DNA of 64,000 bases from Tetraselmis striata (Eukaryota > Chlorophyta > Chlorodendrophyceae > Chlorodendrales > Chlorodendraceae), in NCBI GenBank assembly GCA_006384855.1, contig VCJN01001960.1:1-64000 (forward strand), in the 5' to 3' direction. Under the pieces are notes generated by a model, which saw only the letters and a program-made list of their open reading frames with translations, was not told where the DNA came from and did not search any database. Positions within the stretch are counted from its first letter, which is position 1; the number at the start of each line of letters is the position of its first letter. Of the stretch, positions 63,666 to 64,000 are shown in pieces. A program made the position numbers and the translations under genes.

Positions 63666-64000
63666 TTGCATACGTACAGCACGCGCAGCTGCAGATGATG
63701 TAGTAATGGTACACCAGGCAGAGATTCATGTCAGCTCCCTCTCTCTTTCCCACACACCCTTCGCGATTGACCAATCTCCCCTCGAAGGCATAAGAACAAT
63801 AGCTCGTGCGCGATGTTAAGCATGGTGGTGAAGGCTGATAGTAATCGCAGAGATGAGCGTCAGATTTGGTTACTGACATATGCACGTCCTCCCATGTGTG
63901 TCATAATTGTTGCGGAGGTCCAAACTACGATGTCATGGCTGTCTTCTGGTACCACACCATGTTAAGCCCAACTTGCAGGGGGGATGCCGGACAGAGAAAT
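63666..64000 (+). other. 3' flank of the FYR gene, nothing recognised
   Basis: AT-richer DNA. No coding sequence, no clear poly(A) signal and no repeat matching other parts of the window were seen. Confidence 0.4.

Overview
The window looks like nuclear DNA of a green alga. The evidence is intron-dense genes with GT-AG and a few GC-AG introns, a kinesin-14 motor of the plant and green-algal KCBP type, TGTAA signals 60-260 nt after several stop codons (the chlorophyte poly(A) signal), GC-rich coding exons, and tyrosine-recombinase retrotransposons of the PAT/Ngaro kind. I cannot name the species. Long poly-C or poly-G runs are scattered through introns and repeats. All exon models were joined by hand from splice signals and reading phase.

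Layout. 0-7 kb is a decayed PAT/Ngaro-like retrotransposon (1436-6850): gag with a zinc knuckle, reverse transcriptase, RNase H and tyrosine recombinase, bounded by split direct repeats in the order A1-ORFs-B1-A2-B2. 8.1-10.9 kb is a four-exon gene for a secreted protein with a Thr/Pro/Glu-rich 40-residue repeat and a nidogen-like domain. 12.2-12.8 kb holds a LINE remnant on the minus strand. 13.5-15.3 kb holds a multi-exon gene I do not recognise. 16.8-26.6 kb is a 17-exon C-terminal-motor kinesin of 765 residues; its introns carry a TA-flanked MITE and a tRNA-derived SINE. 26.6-32 kb is gene-poor, AT-richer and full of short repeats.

32.1-35.3 kb (minus) is MCM3, a subunit of the replicative helicase. 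It is divergent from an eight-exon gene at 36.9-40.7 kb for an acidic protein of unknown function with a C-terminal membrane segment. 40.7-56 kb is a repeat island: an 80-bp tandem/composite repeat cluster, a second reverse transcriptase-RNase H remnant, and two large copies of one repeat that each carry a different insertion. 56.2-63.7 kb is a gene for the Integrator subunit INTS13/Asunder, whose last exon splices in phase into exons for an FYRN-FYRC chromatin domain. The two parts may therefore form one fused protein.

The intact genes cover DNA replication licensing (MCM3), microtubule motors (kinesin-14), snRNA and mRNA 3'-end processing (INTS13), chromatin (FYR) and the cell surface (the repeat protein). 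They do not form a pathway cluster. The most unusual observations are the split direct repeats, the possible INTS13-FYR fusion, poly-C tracts placed directly after 5' splice sites, and a 9-mer (TAGTCGCTA) found at least 11 times in non-coding DNA.
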